Positions 56,346 to 64,000 of a stretch of DNA of 64,000 nt are shown one piece after another (the stretch's first letter is position 1; each line of letters starts with the position of its first letter). The notes below the pieces were generated by a model. That model worked only from the letters and a program-made list of their open reading frames with translations, was not told the origin of the DNA and made no database searches. The translations under genes and the position numbers were made by a program. The stretch comes from an uncultured Pelagibacteraceae bacterium. GTDB lineage: Bacteria; Pseudomonadota; Alphaproteobacteria; Pelagibacterales; Pelagibacteraceae. The stretch covers positions 38,997 to 102,996 of the forward strand of contig CACFMO010000003.1 of assembly GCA_902567495.1 (NCBI GenBank), written 5' to 3'.

Positions 56346-57554
56346 AGAGAGTTGTTGTAACAGGTATTGGGATTGTTTCTTGTCTTGGTAATAATCAAAA
56401 AGAGGTTTACGAGTCTCTTATAAATAATAAATCAGGTATTTCTTTTGCAGAAGAGTATAAAGAACATAATTTGAAAAGCCACGTCCATGGAAAACCAAAT
56501 ATTAAACTTGCAGATTATGTTGATAGAAAAGCTTTAAGGTTTATGGGAAATGGATCAGCATATAACTATATAGCGATGAAAGAGGCTATTAGTGACTCAG
56601 GTTTGGAGGATAAAGATGTAAGTAATGTTAATTCTGGTATGGTGATGGGATCAGGGGGTCCTTCTATAGAAAATGTAATTTTAGCTGCGGACAAAACAAG
56701 AGAAAAAAATCCAAAAAAAATGGGGCCATTTATTGTACCCAGAACAATGGCGAGCACTGCATCTGCAACTCTGGCTGTTCCTTTTAAAATAAAAGGTGTT
56801 AACTATACAATTAGTTCTGCTTGCGCGACTAGTGGGCATTGTATTGGAAATGCAATGGAACTTATTCAGTTTGGAAAACAAAAAGTTATATTTGCCGGTG
56901 GTAGTGATGAAATACATTTTGCGATGACTGCAATGTTTGATGCGATGACTGCGTTATCTTCTAAATATAATGACTCTCCGCAAAAAGCATCTAGACCTTA
57001 CGATAAAACTAGAGACGGTTTTGTAATAGCTGGGGGGGGCAGGAGTTTTAGTTTTAGAAGAATTAGAACATGCAAAAGCGAGAGGAGCAAAAATTTATGC
57101 TGAACTCACTGGTTATGGAGCTACTTCTGATGGTTACGATATGGTTGCGCCGTCAGGTGAGGGAGCGACTAGGTGTATAAATTTAGCATTAAAGACAACT
57201 CGTAATAAAGTCGATTATATAAATGCTCATGGAACCTCAACACCTGTGGGGGATATAATAGAATTAAAAGCTATAAAAGGTGCTTTCAAAGATAATGTGC
57301 CAAAAATAAGTTCAACCAAATCTCTTTCTGGACACCCGCTGGGTGCAGCTTCAGTTCATGAAGCAATTTATTCATTAATAATGATGAAAAATAATTTTAT
57401 TGCTGCCTCAGCAAATGTAAATGAGATGGATGATGAAGCTAAGAGTTTTCCAATTATTACAAAGGTTGAAAAAGATGTGAAATTGAATTCTGTAATGTCG
57501 AATAGCTTTGGTTTTGGCGGAACAAACGCAACTTTGATTTTTGAAAAGGTTTAA
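56342..57554 (+). CDS. fabB: 3-oxoacyl-ACP synthase I, interrupted by a one-base frameshift
   Basis: Condensing enzyme that elongates cis-unsaturated acyl-ACP. The first frame (from 56342) carries the thiolase-fold start, catalytic C161 in SSACATSGH, and reaches DGFVIAG near 57031. There an 8-G run (57032-57039) shifts the frame, and the first frame stops at 57103. With seven G the reading continues as [27 protein letters not shown] to the stop at 57554, giving 403 residues (E. coli 406) with catalytic His in [11 protein letters not shown] and SGHPLG. A sequencing error or a real slippery-site mutation are both possible; the rest is intact. Confidence 0.88.
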
Positions 57555-57556
57555 GA

Positions 57557-58342
57557 ATGGATCTAGTTAAGAGTAAAAAAGGTTTAATAATGGGTGTTGC
57601 TAATGAACGATCCATAGCTTGGGGTATAGCAAAAAAACTTTCAGAAAATGGAGCTGAGCTAGCTTTTACATATCTTGGAGATGCACTAAAAAAAAGAGTT
57701 ACGCCTCTAGCAGAGTCCGTTAATTCAAAATTCCTTTTAGATTGTAATGTAGAAAACAAAGATGATATTAAAAAAACATTTGATGAGATAAAAAAAAAGT
57801 GGGGACAAATTGATTTTGTAGTTCATGCGATTGCATTTTCAGATAGAGCAGAACTATCAGGTCAGTATATTGATACTTCAAGAGAAAATTTTACAAAAAG
57901 TATGTTGGTGTCATGTTTTTCATTCACTGAAATAGCTAAAGAGGCGTCAAAAATAATGAAAAGCGGATCGAGTATGCTGACTTTGACTTACGAGTCCACT
58001 AAAGTAATACCTAATTACAATGTAATGGGTGTTTGTAAAGCTGCTCTAGAGTCAAGTGTGAAATATATTTCAAGAGACTTAGGTGTAAAAGGAATTAGAG
58101 TAAATGCGATCAGTGCTGGGCCAATTAAAACTTTAGCAGCATCAGCAATTGGTGATGCAAAGTTTTTATACAAGTGGAGTTCCGATCACTCATTTTTAAA
58201 AAGAAATGTTGATATTGACGATGTAGGAAAATCTGCACTTTACTTATTAAGTGATCTTGCCGCTGGTGTTACTGGTGAAATACATTATGTTGATGCTGGT
58301 TACAATAAAGCAGGGATGCCTGATCCTAAAAACATTACATAA
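57557..58342 (+). CDS. fabI: enoyl-ACP reductase (NADH)
   Basis: Last reductive step of each fatty acid elongation round. The SDR-type NAD site GLIMGVANERSIAWGIAKKL is the FabI form, and the catalytic Tyr and Lys are in PNYNVMGVCKAALE (Y-x6-K spacing). LRVNAISAGPIKT-like IRVNAISAGPIKTLAASAI and the C-terminal GEIHYVDAGYNKAG complete the match. The 261 residues fit FabI. It starts 2 bp after fabB, giving the alphaproteobacterial fabA-fabB-fabI operon. Confidence 0.95.
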   Translation: MDLVKSKKGLIMGVANERSIAWGIAKKLSENGAELAFTYLGDALKKRVTPLAESVNSKFLLDCNVENKDDIKKTFDEIKKKWGQIDFVVHAIAFSDRAELSGQYIDTSRENFTKSMLVSCFSFTEIAKEASKIMKSGSSMLTLTYESTKVIPNYNVMGVCKAALESSVKYISRDLGVKGIRVNAISAGPIKTLAASAIGDAKFLYKWSSDHSFLKRNVDIDDVGKSALYLLSDLAAGVTGEIHYVDAGYNKAGMPDPKNIT

Positions 58343-58357
58343 TAATATTAATCGAAA

Positions 58358-58876
58358 ATGTCTAAATTAAATAAAAAAATTAAAGAAAAATTCGAAAACT
58401 TTTTTGATTGGATAAAAGGAGCCGAGCTTGTTGAACTTGAAACCTGTAACACTAAAGAGGATCCAATCAGACCTGAATTAGATGTAAAATTCAGAACCAG
58501 TCATGGTAGGAAAATATTTGGCGTAAAGTATAAAAAAGAAATATGTGCAATAATGTGTTTTGGTTTCACAAACGAAATTCCAAAAACAATTGAAGAATTT
58601 GACTTGATGACTAAGGATGCTCATTTACAAAGTGCATCTTGGCGAAACGATAATGTTGGAAAAATAGCAATTGCATATACAGTATGGTCAAAGAAAAAAG
58701 GTGGAGGAAAATTAATTGTTAAAGAAGCATTTAAAAAAATAAAAAAATCAAATCATTTAAATAGATTGGTTACTTTGTCTCCTCTAACAGAAATGGCGCG
58801 TAATTTTCACTTAAGAAATGGAGCACGAGAGTTAAGTGTTAATGAAAAAACTCAAAATTTTGAATATAATGTTTAA
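58358..58876 (+). CDS. GNAT-like acetyltransferase-fold protein
   Basis: A 172-residue protein of uncertain family. The centre has beta strands with [14 protein letters not shown], then [28 protein letters not shown], resembling the acetyl-CoA-binding Gly-rich loop of GNAT enzymes, and the C-terminal [21 protein letters not shown] matches the GNAT beta5-alpha4 region where A..FY.K.GF is common. Substrate unknown. It is 15 bp downstream of fabI, perhaps co-transcribed, and overlaps pnp by 4 bp tail to tail. Confidence 0.55.
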   Translation: MSKLNKKIKEKFENFFDWIKGAELVELETCNTKEDPIRPELDVKFRTSHGRKIFGVKYKKEICAIMCFGFTNEIPKTIEEFDLMTKDAHLQSASWRNDNVGKIAIAYTVWSKKKGGGKLIVKEAFKKIKKSNHLNRLVTLSPLTEMARNFHLRNGARELSVNEKTQNFEYNV

Positions 58877-60942
58877 GAAGCTTCTTTTATTGAGAGTTTA
58901 ACTTTTCCTCTATCAAATCCTATTACTTTTACAGAAACTTCATCACCTTCTTTGACAACATCGGTTACTTTTTGAACTCTTTTAGCTGCTAACTGTGAAA
59001 TATGAACAAGACCATCTTGTTTGCCTAAAAAATTTACAAAGGCTCCAAATTCCATGATTTTTACCACTTTACCTTTGTACGTTTTTCCCATTTCAGGTTT
59101 TGCAACGAGATCATTAATCATTTGTACTGCAGTCTTTCTAGTTTCTTCATTGGCAGCTGCTACTGTAACTTCGCCTGTATCTTTAACATCTACTTTTGCT
59201 CCAGATTTTTCGACAATTTCTCTAATAGTCGCTCCACCTTTACCAATAACAGTTGCGATATCTTTTTTATCAACTTTAATAGTTTCCATTTTTGGTGTGT
59301 GTTTTCCAACTTCTTTTCTTGAAGACTTAATTGTTTTGTTCATTTCATTTAAAATATGAACTCTTCCATCTTTTGCTTGATCAAGTGCTTTTTCCATAAT
59401 TTCAAATGTAATACCTGTAATCTTGATATCCATTTGTAGTGATGTAATTCCATCTTTTGTGCCTGCAACTTTAAAATCCATATCACCTAGATGATCTTCG
59501 TCACCTAATATGTCTGATAGAATTGAAAAGTCATCTTTTTCTTTTATTAATCCCATTGCAATTCCAGCTACTGGCTCTGCTATTGGAACTGCTGCATCCA
59601 TTAATGCAAGTGAAGATCCACAAACTGTAGCCATTGAGGAAGATCCATTTGACTCGGTAATTTCTGAAACAATTCTAAGTGTGTATGGAAAGTTTTCTTT
59701 TTTGGGAAGAGAGGAATTTAGAGCTCTCCAGGCTAATTTTCCATGTCCAACTTCTCTTCTCCCAGTTCCAATTCTTCCAGTTTCACCAACTGAGAAGGGA
59801 GGAAAATTATAATGAAGCATAAATCTTTGTCTCTTTAAACCTTCCAAACTTTCTATTCTTTGTTCGTCATCTGTAGTTCCTAAAGTTGTAGTAACCAGAG
59901 CTTGAGTTTCTCCTCTTGTAAATAACGCTGATCCATGTGTTCTTGGTAAAACTCCAACTTCACATTTAATAGGTCTTACATCGGACAAACCTCTACCATC
60001 GATTCTTTTTTTATTTTTTAAAATCCTTGTTCTAACAATATTTTTTTCAAGTTTTTTAAGTTGTAACATTATTTCATGTTCTAAAAGAGTTTCATCTCCT
60101 TCAAACAAACTTTTACATTTCTCTCCAGCCTGGCTTATTAATTCTGATCTGGTTTTTTTATCTTTTTCTGAAAACGCTTTTTCTAAATCTTTTGTAAGCT
60201 CTTTTTCAATTTTTTTTGATACTTTGCTAAAATCTTTTTCCTCTATCTTCCACTTTTCTTTTGAAGACTTTTTGGATAATTTTTCTATACCTTTTATAAC
60301 TGAAATAAAACCTTCATGACCAAATTTGACTGCGTCTAACATTTCTTTTTCTGTCAGCCCAGATGCTTCTGATTCAACCATTAAAACCGCTTCTTTTGTT
60401 CCTGCTACAACTAAATCAAGTTTTGAGTTTTCTAATTCTTTTTTTGTTGGATTGAGAATGCATTTACCATCAATGAAGCCAACTCTTGATGCACCAACGG
60501 GCCCTTTAAATGGCAATCCTGAAATTGACAGTGCCGCAGATGATGCAATTATTGATAAAATATCTGCTTCATTTTCATTATCATAAGATAGAACAGTCGG
60601 TAAAAGTTGAACTTCATTTCTAAAACTTTCAGGGAATAACGGTCTAATTGGTCTATCAATTAATCTTGAAATCAAAGTTTCAGATTCTGTTGGTCTTGCT
60701 TCCCTTTTAAAATATCCTCCTGGTATTTTACCTGCTGCATAATATTTTTCTTGGTAATTTACAGATAATGGAAAATAATCTGTCTCAGGATTTACTTTTT
60801 TTGCTCCTACAACAGTAGCTATAACCACTGTTTCTCCCATTGTGGCAATAATTGCACCATCCGCTTGTCGGGCAATCTTTCCAGTTTCCAAGGTTATTTT
60901 TTTTCCACCAAAATCTATTTCTTCTTTAAATACTTTAAACAT
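58873..60942 (-). CDS. pnp: polyribonucleotide nucleotidyltransferase
   Basis: Phosphorolytic 3'-5' exoribonuclease of the degradosome. Two RNase PH domains: the first has [23 protein letters not shown], the second [24 protein letters not shown] and [19 protein letters not shown] with the metal-binding Asp residues. The KH domain has [22 protein letters not shown], and the C-terminal S1 domain has [28 protein letters not shown]. The 689 residues match. It starts at the base after the rpsO stop region, in the conserved rpsO-pnp order. Confidence 0.97.
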   Translation of the reverse strand: MFKVFKEEIDFGGKKITLETGKIARQADGAIIATMGETVVIATVVGAKKVNPETDYFPLSVNYQEKYYAAGKIPGGYFKREARPTESETLISRLIDRPIRPLFPESFRNEVQLLPTVLSYDNENEADILSIIASSAALSISGLPFKGPVGASRVGFIDGKCILNPTKKELENSKLDLVVAGTKEAVLMVESEASGLTEKEMLDAVKFGHEGFISVIKGIEKLSKKSSKEKWKIEEKDFSKVSKKIEKELTKDLEKAFSEKDKKTRSELISQAGEKCKSLFEGDETLLEHEIMLQLKKLEKNIVRTRILKNKKRIDGRGLSDVRPIKCEVGVLPRTHGSALFTRGETQALVTTTLGTTDDEQRIESLEGLKRQRFMLHYNFPPFSVGETGRIGTGRREVGHGKLAWRALNSSLPKKENFPYTLRIVSEITESNGSSSMATVCGSSLALMDAAVPIAEPVAGIAMGLIKEKDDFSILSDILGDEDHLGDMDFKVAGTKDGITSLQMDIKITGITFEIMEKALDQAKDGRVHILNEMNKTIKSSRKEVGKHTPKMETIKVDKKDIATVIGKGGATIREIVEKSGAKVDVKDTGEVTVAAANEETRKTAVQMINDLVAKPEMGKTYKGKVVKIMEFGAFVNFLGKQDGLVHISQLAAKRVQKVTDVVKEGDEVSVKVIGFDRGKVKLSIKEAS

Positions 60943-61200
60943 CTATTTTCTTAAATTTAATTTTTTCAAAATTTCGTTATATTTTTCTGGATCATTCTTG
61001 CTCAAATAGCTTAAAAGTCTTTTCCTTTGATTTACTGACTTGGTAAGTCCTCTTGCAGAATGTTTGTCTTTTTTAAAATTTTTGAAATGTTCTGATAGTC
61101 TATTTATTTTTTCACTAAGTAGACCTATTTGAACTGCAGTTGATCCTACGTCTTTACTGCTGGTTGCTAGTGATTTGATTATGTCTTTTTTCAATTTCAT
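60943..61200 (-). CDS. rpsO: 30S ribosomal protein S15
   Basis: Binds the central domain of 16S rRNA. The 85 residues (usual 88-89) have the S15 signature SSKDVGSTAVQIGLLSEKINRLSEHFKNFKKDKHSARGLTKSVNQRKRLLSYL. The N terminus is KLKKDIIKSLATSSKD. It abuts rbfA directly, with no truB gene between, and abuts pnp with no spacer. Autoregulatory leader structure, if any, would have to lie in rbfA. Confidence 0.96.
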   Translation of the reverse strand: MKLKKDIIKSLATSSKDVGSTAVQIGLLSEKINRLSEHFKNFKKDKHSARGLTKSVNQRKRLLSYLSKNDPEKYNEILKKLNLRK

Positions 61201-61572
61201 TTATTCGTTATTTTTTTTTATCAATTTTTCAATACGTTCAGCATAATCAAATGACTCATCTCCAACAAAGTGTAATTTGGGAAGAAACTTTATGTCTAGT
61301 TTTTTTGACAATGCTTTTCTAACAAGATGAGAAAACTCAGTCAAGATATTTACTGTTTTTTTTGTCTCTTTTCCGCCTAAAGGAATAATATAAGCTCTTG
61401 CTGATTTCAAATCTGAACTCATTCTTACCTCTGTGACTGTAACCAGCTTAGTATTGAGTAATGGTATTTTTGCCTCATTTCTTAAAAAAATCTGACCTAA
61501 ATTTTGCTTCACTAGTTCACCAACTCTTAGATGTCTGTGGTTTAAACTGGAACTACCAAGTCTTCTATTCAT
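61201..61572 (-). CDS. rbfA: 30S ribosome-binding factor RbfA
   Basis: KH-fold maturation factor for the 16S rRNA 5' end. The N terminus SLNHRHLRVGELVKQNLGQIFLRNE and VTVTEVRMSSDLKSARAYIIPLGG are family-typical, followed by LVRKALSKKLDIKFLPKLHFVGDESFDYAERIEKLI. The 123 residues match. It overlaps the infB stop by one base. The region rbfA-rpsO is contiguous. Confidence 0.93.
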   Translation of the reverse strand: MNRRLGSSSLNHRHLRVGELVKQNLGQIFLRNEAKIPLLNTKLVTVTEVRMSSDLKSARAYIIPLGGKETKKTVNILTEFSHLVRKALSKKLDIKFLPKLHFVGDESFDYAERIEKLIKKNNE

Positions 61573-63770
61573 TATTTTAATTCTCTTTGTATTATATTTA
61601 TTTTATAAGCTTCAATTTTATCGTTTACTTTAAAGTCCCCATAATTTTTAAATGATATTCCGCATTCTAAACCGTTTTTAACCTCTTTCACGGCATTCTT
61701 TTCACGAAATATACTTGAAATATTTCCATCATGGATAACCGCACCGTCACGAATTATCCTAGCTTTTGATGTACTTGTAATTTCACCTTCTATAACTTTT
61801 GAACCAGCAACTTTTCCTGATTTTGAAAGTTTAAAAATTTGTAATACCTCTGCTGTACCTTGAATTATTTCTTTTTTCTCTGGCTCTAATAAACCTGAAA
61901 GAGACTTTTCAACAAATTCGATGGCTTTGTATATAATATTAAAGAATTCGATTCTAATTTTTTGTTGTTCAGCTGAATTCTTAGCTTCTCTGTTAGGTTT
62001 AATATTAAATCCGATAATAATTGCATTTGATGCTTTGGCTAAAGAAACATCTGTCTCATTTATCATTCCAATATCGGATAAAATTATCTTTGGTTTAACT
62101 TCCGAGTGTTCAATCTTGGTAATGGCATTTTTAAGCGCTTCGCTAGATCCCCTTACATCAGATTTTAAAATTATATTGAGTTCTTTTTTTGTATTTTGAT
62201 TTTCAAAAATATTTGTTTTGTCTTGCGAAGCTAAAACACTTTTTTCTTTGGTACCTGTTTTCCTAAAAGAGTTTATTTGTTTTGCCTCTTCCTCAGTATC
62301 AACCACTGTAAATTCATCTCCTGAGTTTGCTGACTCATTCATTCCTAATATTTCAACAGGAGTTGATGGTGAAGCTTCATTTATTATTTTTCCGTTGAAA
62401 TCAATCATCGCTCGAATTTTTCCCCATGTGTTACCACACACAAAAAAATCCCCTTTTTTTAAATTCCCGCTGGTTATTAAAATTGTTGAGACTGGTCCTT
62501 TCCCTTTGTCAATTTTTGCCTCTAAAACTATACCTTTTGAGTTTCCGGCATTTTCAGCTTTTAAATCTAAAATTTCTGACTGAAGAAGAATAGTTTCTTT
62601 AAGTTTGTCTAAATTTGTTTTATTTTTTGCAGAAACTTCGACAAAGAGAGTTTCACCTCCTAAACTTTCAGCTATTAACTCGTATCTCATTAATTCGTCT
62701 TTTATTTTTCCAATCTGTGAATTTGGTAAATCAGATTTATTAATTGCGACTATTATTGGAACGTTTGCTGCTTTTGCATGTTGGATAGCTTCAATTGTTT
62801 GAGGTTTTACACCATCATCAGCTGCTATTACTAAAATTACAATATCAGTGACTCTTGATCCTCTCGCTCTCATTTCTGTAAAAGCCGCGTGTCCAGGGGT
62901 GTCTATAAAAGTTATTAATTTTTTATCTTCGTTATAAACTTGGTAAGCTCCAATATGTTGGGTTATTCCTCCATGTTCTCCTGAAACAACATTAGTGCTT
63001 CTTAAAGCATCTAAAAGGGATGTTTTTCCATGATCAACATGGCCCATAATAGTAACTATTGGAGGACGAGGGTATAATTTAGACTCGTCAACAATATCTT
63101 TTTTTTCAAAACTTTCGTTTGGCGTTTGGTCTACCACAGCTGTGTGTCCAAATTCTTTAACGATATACTCAGCAGTATCTTTATCTATGGAGTGGTTAAT
63201 CGTTGCTTTAACACCCATATTTAAAAGGAATTTTATAATATTTGAAGATTGCTCTGCCATTCTATTAGAAAGCTCTTGAATAGTAATTTGCTTAGGTATT
63301 TTTACATCTCTTATTACTTTTTTAAATTCTTTTTTTTTATCATCACCAGAACTAAGATTTTTCTTCTCTTTAAGTCTTGCTCTTTTAACTGATGCTAAAC
63401 TTCTTTGTTTGATCTCAAATTCCTCTACATCCATAGCTCTTGAAATAGTTAGTTTATTTTCTCTTCTTTGTGAAAATTTTTTATCAAGGGGCTTTTCTTT
63501 ATTTTTTTCAAATTTTTTTTTGTCTGGTTGAATAAATCTTTTAGTAGCCTGTTGTTCTGCAAACTTTCTTGCAAAATTTTTTTTGTTTATAACTATTTTT
63601 TGACTACCTGGATTTGTAAAATTTCTATTTTTTTGGAAATTTCTAGTGCTCTTTTTTTTTTCTGGAATATAAACTTTTTTTTCTCCTGAACGAAAACTTG
63701 GTTCTCCTAATTTTTTTTTATCAAAAGAAGTTGAGATTGTTAGCGTTCTTTTTTTTTTGTTTTCTACCAT
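61572..63770 (-). CDS. infB: translation initiation factor IF-2
   Basis: GTPase that brings fMet-tRNA to the 30S subunit. A basic, disordered N-terminal stretch of about 165 residues precedes the IF2N-like TIQELSNRMAEQSSNIIKFLLNMGVKA. The G domain has G1 GHVDHGKTSLLDAL, G2 GGITQHIGAY, G3 DTPGHAAF and G4 NKSD. Domains II-IV follow, with the IF2-type SDVRGSSEAL and GTAEVLQIFKLSKSGKVAGSKVIEG. At 732 residues it is short compared with most alphaproteobacterial IF-2 (often over 850), the loss being in the N-terminal region. Confidence 0.96.
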   Translation of the reverse strand: MVENKKKRTLTISTSFDKKKLGEPSFRSGEKKVYIPEKKKSTRNFQKNRNFTNPGSQKIVINKKNFARKFAEQQATKRFIQPDKKKFEKNKEKPLDKKFSQRRENKLTISRAMDVEEFEIKQRSLASVKRARLKEKKNLSSGDDKKKEFKKVIRDVKIPKQITIQELSNRMAEQSSNIIKFLLNMGVKATINHSIDKDTAEYIVKEFGHTAVVDQTPNESFEKKDIVDESKLYPRPPIVTIMGHVDHGKTSLLDALRSTNVVSGEHGGITQHIGAYQVYNEDKKLITFIDTPGHAAFTEMRARGSRVTDIVILVIAADDGVKPQTIEAIQHAKAANVPIIVAINKSDLPNSQIGKIKDELMRYELIAESLGGETLFVEVSAKNKTNLDKLKETILLQSEILDLKAENAGNSKGIVLEAKIDKGKGPVSTILITSGNLKKGDFFVCGNTWGKIRAMIDFNGKIINEASPSTPVEILGMNESANSGDEFTVVDTEEEAKQINSFRKTGTKEKSVLASQDKTNIFENQNTKKELNIILKSDVRGSSEALKNAITKIEHSEVKPKIILSDIGMINETDVSLAKASNAIIIGFNIKPNREAKNSAEQQKIRIEFFNIIYKAIEFVEKSLSGLLEPEKKEIIQGTAEVLQIFKLSKSGKVAGSKVIEGEITSTSKARIIRDGAVIHDGNISSIFREKNAVKEVKNGLECGISFKNYGDFKVNDKIEAYKINIIQRELK

Positions 63771-63771
63771 T

Positions 63772-64000
63772 TTAATCCTTAAATACTATGTTTCTAGCAG
63801 CCATTATCAAATTATCAGCCTCTTCTCTAGTAAGTGCGAAATCTTCCAGATAACCATCTATTTTAATACGTTTTCCTTTAATTTCATCCATTCCACCTAT
63901 AAGTTCATCTGAAGAAAGCTCTGCAAAATCTTTTAGTTTTTTAATATTTTGTTCTCCTAAAACTACCAGCATGCCTTGTGTCATACCTTTTAAATTAATT
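63772..64000 (-). CDS. nusA: transcription termination/antitermination factor NusA, C-terminal part
   Basis: Partial gene running off the window end. The frame is open to base 64000: INLKGMTQGMLVVLGEQNIKKL..., so the ATG at 63984 is internal. The visible 75 residues are the last acidic-repeat/HhH region of NusA, with LKDFAELSSDELIGG and a C-terminal FALTREEADNLIMAAR that matches the EEA..IIMxAR ending. It precedes infB by 1 bp, the conserved nusA-infB order. The S1 and KH domains lie outside the window. Confidence 0.85.
   Translation of the reverse strand, partial: INLKGMTQGMLVVLGEQNIKKLKDFAELSSDELIGGMDEIKGKRIKIDGYLEDFALTREEADNLIMAARNIVFKD

Noticed and set aside
56342..57554. Two separate functional genes in place of fabB
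   Set aside because: The two frames join exactly at an 8-G run into one full-length FabB; neither half alone has both catalytic Cys and His.

Overview
This window is a gene-dense, very AT-rich stretch of a streamlined marine-type alphaproteobacterium, most like the SAR11/Pelagibacterales grade. The lineage call rests on gene content and order: ChvG/ChvI, RegA/RegB with the GGxxNPF quinone motif, Irr beside fabA-fabB-fabI, the F1-ATPase inhibitor zeta subunit (DUF1476), and ahcY-tsaE-amgK-murU. Streamlining shows in overlapping genes, spacers that rarely exceed 60 bp, and A/T-biased codons. I cannot fix the subclade from sequence alone. I see no rRNA, tRNA, CRISPR, insertion sequence or prophage.

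Layout. 1-4038: folC (5' end outside the window), trxA, sbcB, rmuC. 4098-6981: a plus-strand group of envelope and unknown genes (DUF3047, a TauD-type dioxygenase, a small lipoprotein, a 33-residue membrane microprotein, a secreted metallo-beta-lactamase-fold hydrolase). 6974-14033: a basic coiled-coil protein, cfa, a DapA-like lyase, a GT9 glycosyltransferase, a membrane J-protein, oligopeptidase B and an OmlA-like lipoprotein. 14195-16120: a purine permease and a purine phosphoribosyltransferase facing each other across the one clear intrinsic terminator. 16130-25756: alkA, an EamA exporter, then an overlapping msrA-sulfurtransferase-RND efflux operon, followed by a lytic transglycosylase, a nuclease, the zeta subunit, a VanZ-like protein, cutA and gpmA.

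25746-36386: murU-amgK-tsaE-ahcY, chvG-chvI, polA, an ABC ATPase, bioY and regA. 36536-40681: a four-gene polyamine operon (ornithine decarboxylase, deoxyhypusine-synthase-like homospermidine synthase, aguB, aguA) lying between regA and regB. 40688-48109: regB, gyrB, dnaN, dnaA, rpsT and mutM on the minus strand; the AT-rich gap before dnaA is an origin or dnaA-control candidate. 48126-52828: ubiE, ubiB, coaBC, moeB and an SH3-domain protein. 52825-58342: DUF2061, katG with an Irr-box promoter, irr, then fabA-fabB-fabI for unsaturated fatty acid synthesis; fabB carries a one-base frameshift in an 8-G run. 58358-64000: a GNAT-like protein, then nusA (partial)-infB-rbfA-rpsO-pnp on the minus strand, without the usual truB.

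Themes that tie genes together are redox and peroxide handling (trxA, msrA, sulfurtransferase, katG, irr, RegBA), envelope upkeep (RND pump, SLT, AmgK/MurU, Cfa, ChvGI), and core replication and translation loci reduced to minimal spacing. The least explained parts are the basic coiled-coil gene whose start codon lies in a hairpin, the efflux adaptor without an alpha-hairpin, the 33-residue microprotein coupled to the secreted hydrolase, and the placement of polyamine synthesis inside the RegA/RegB locus.
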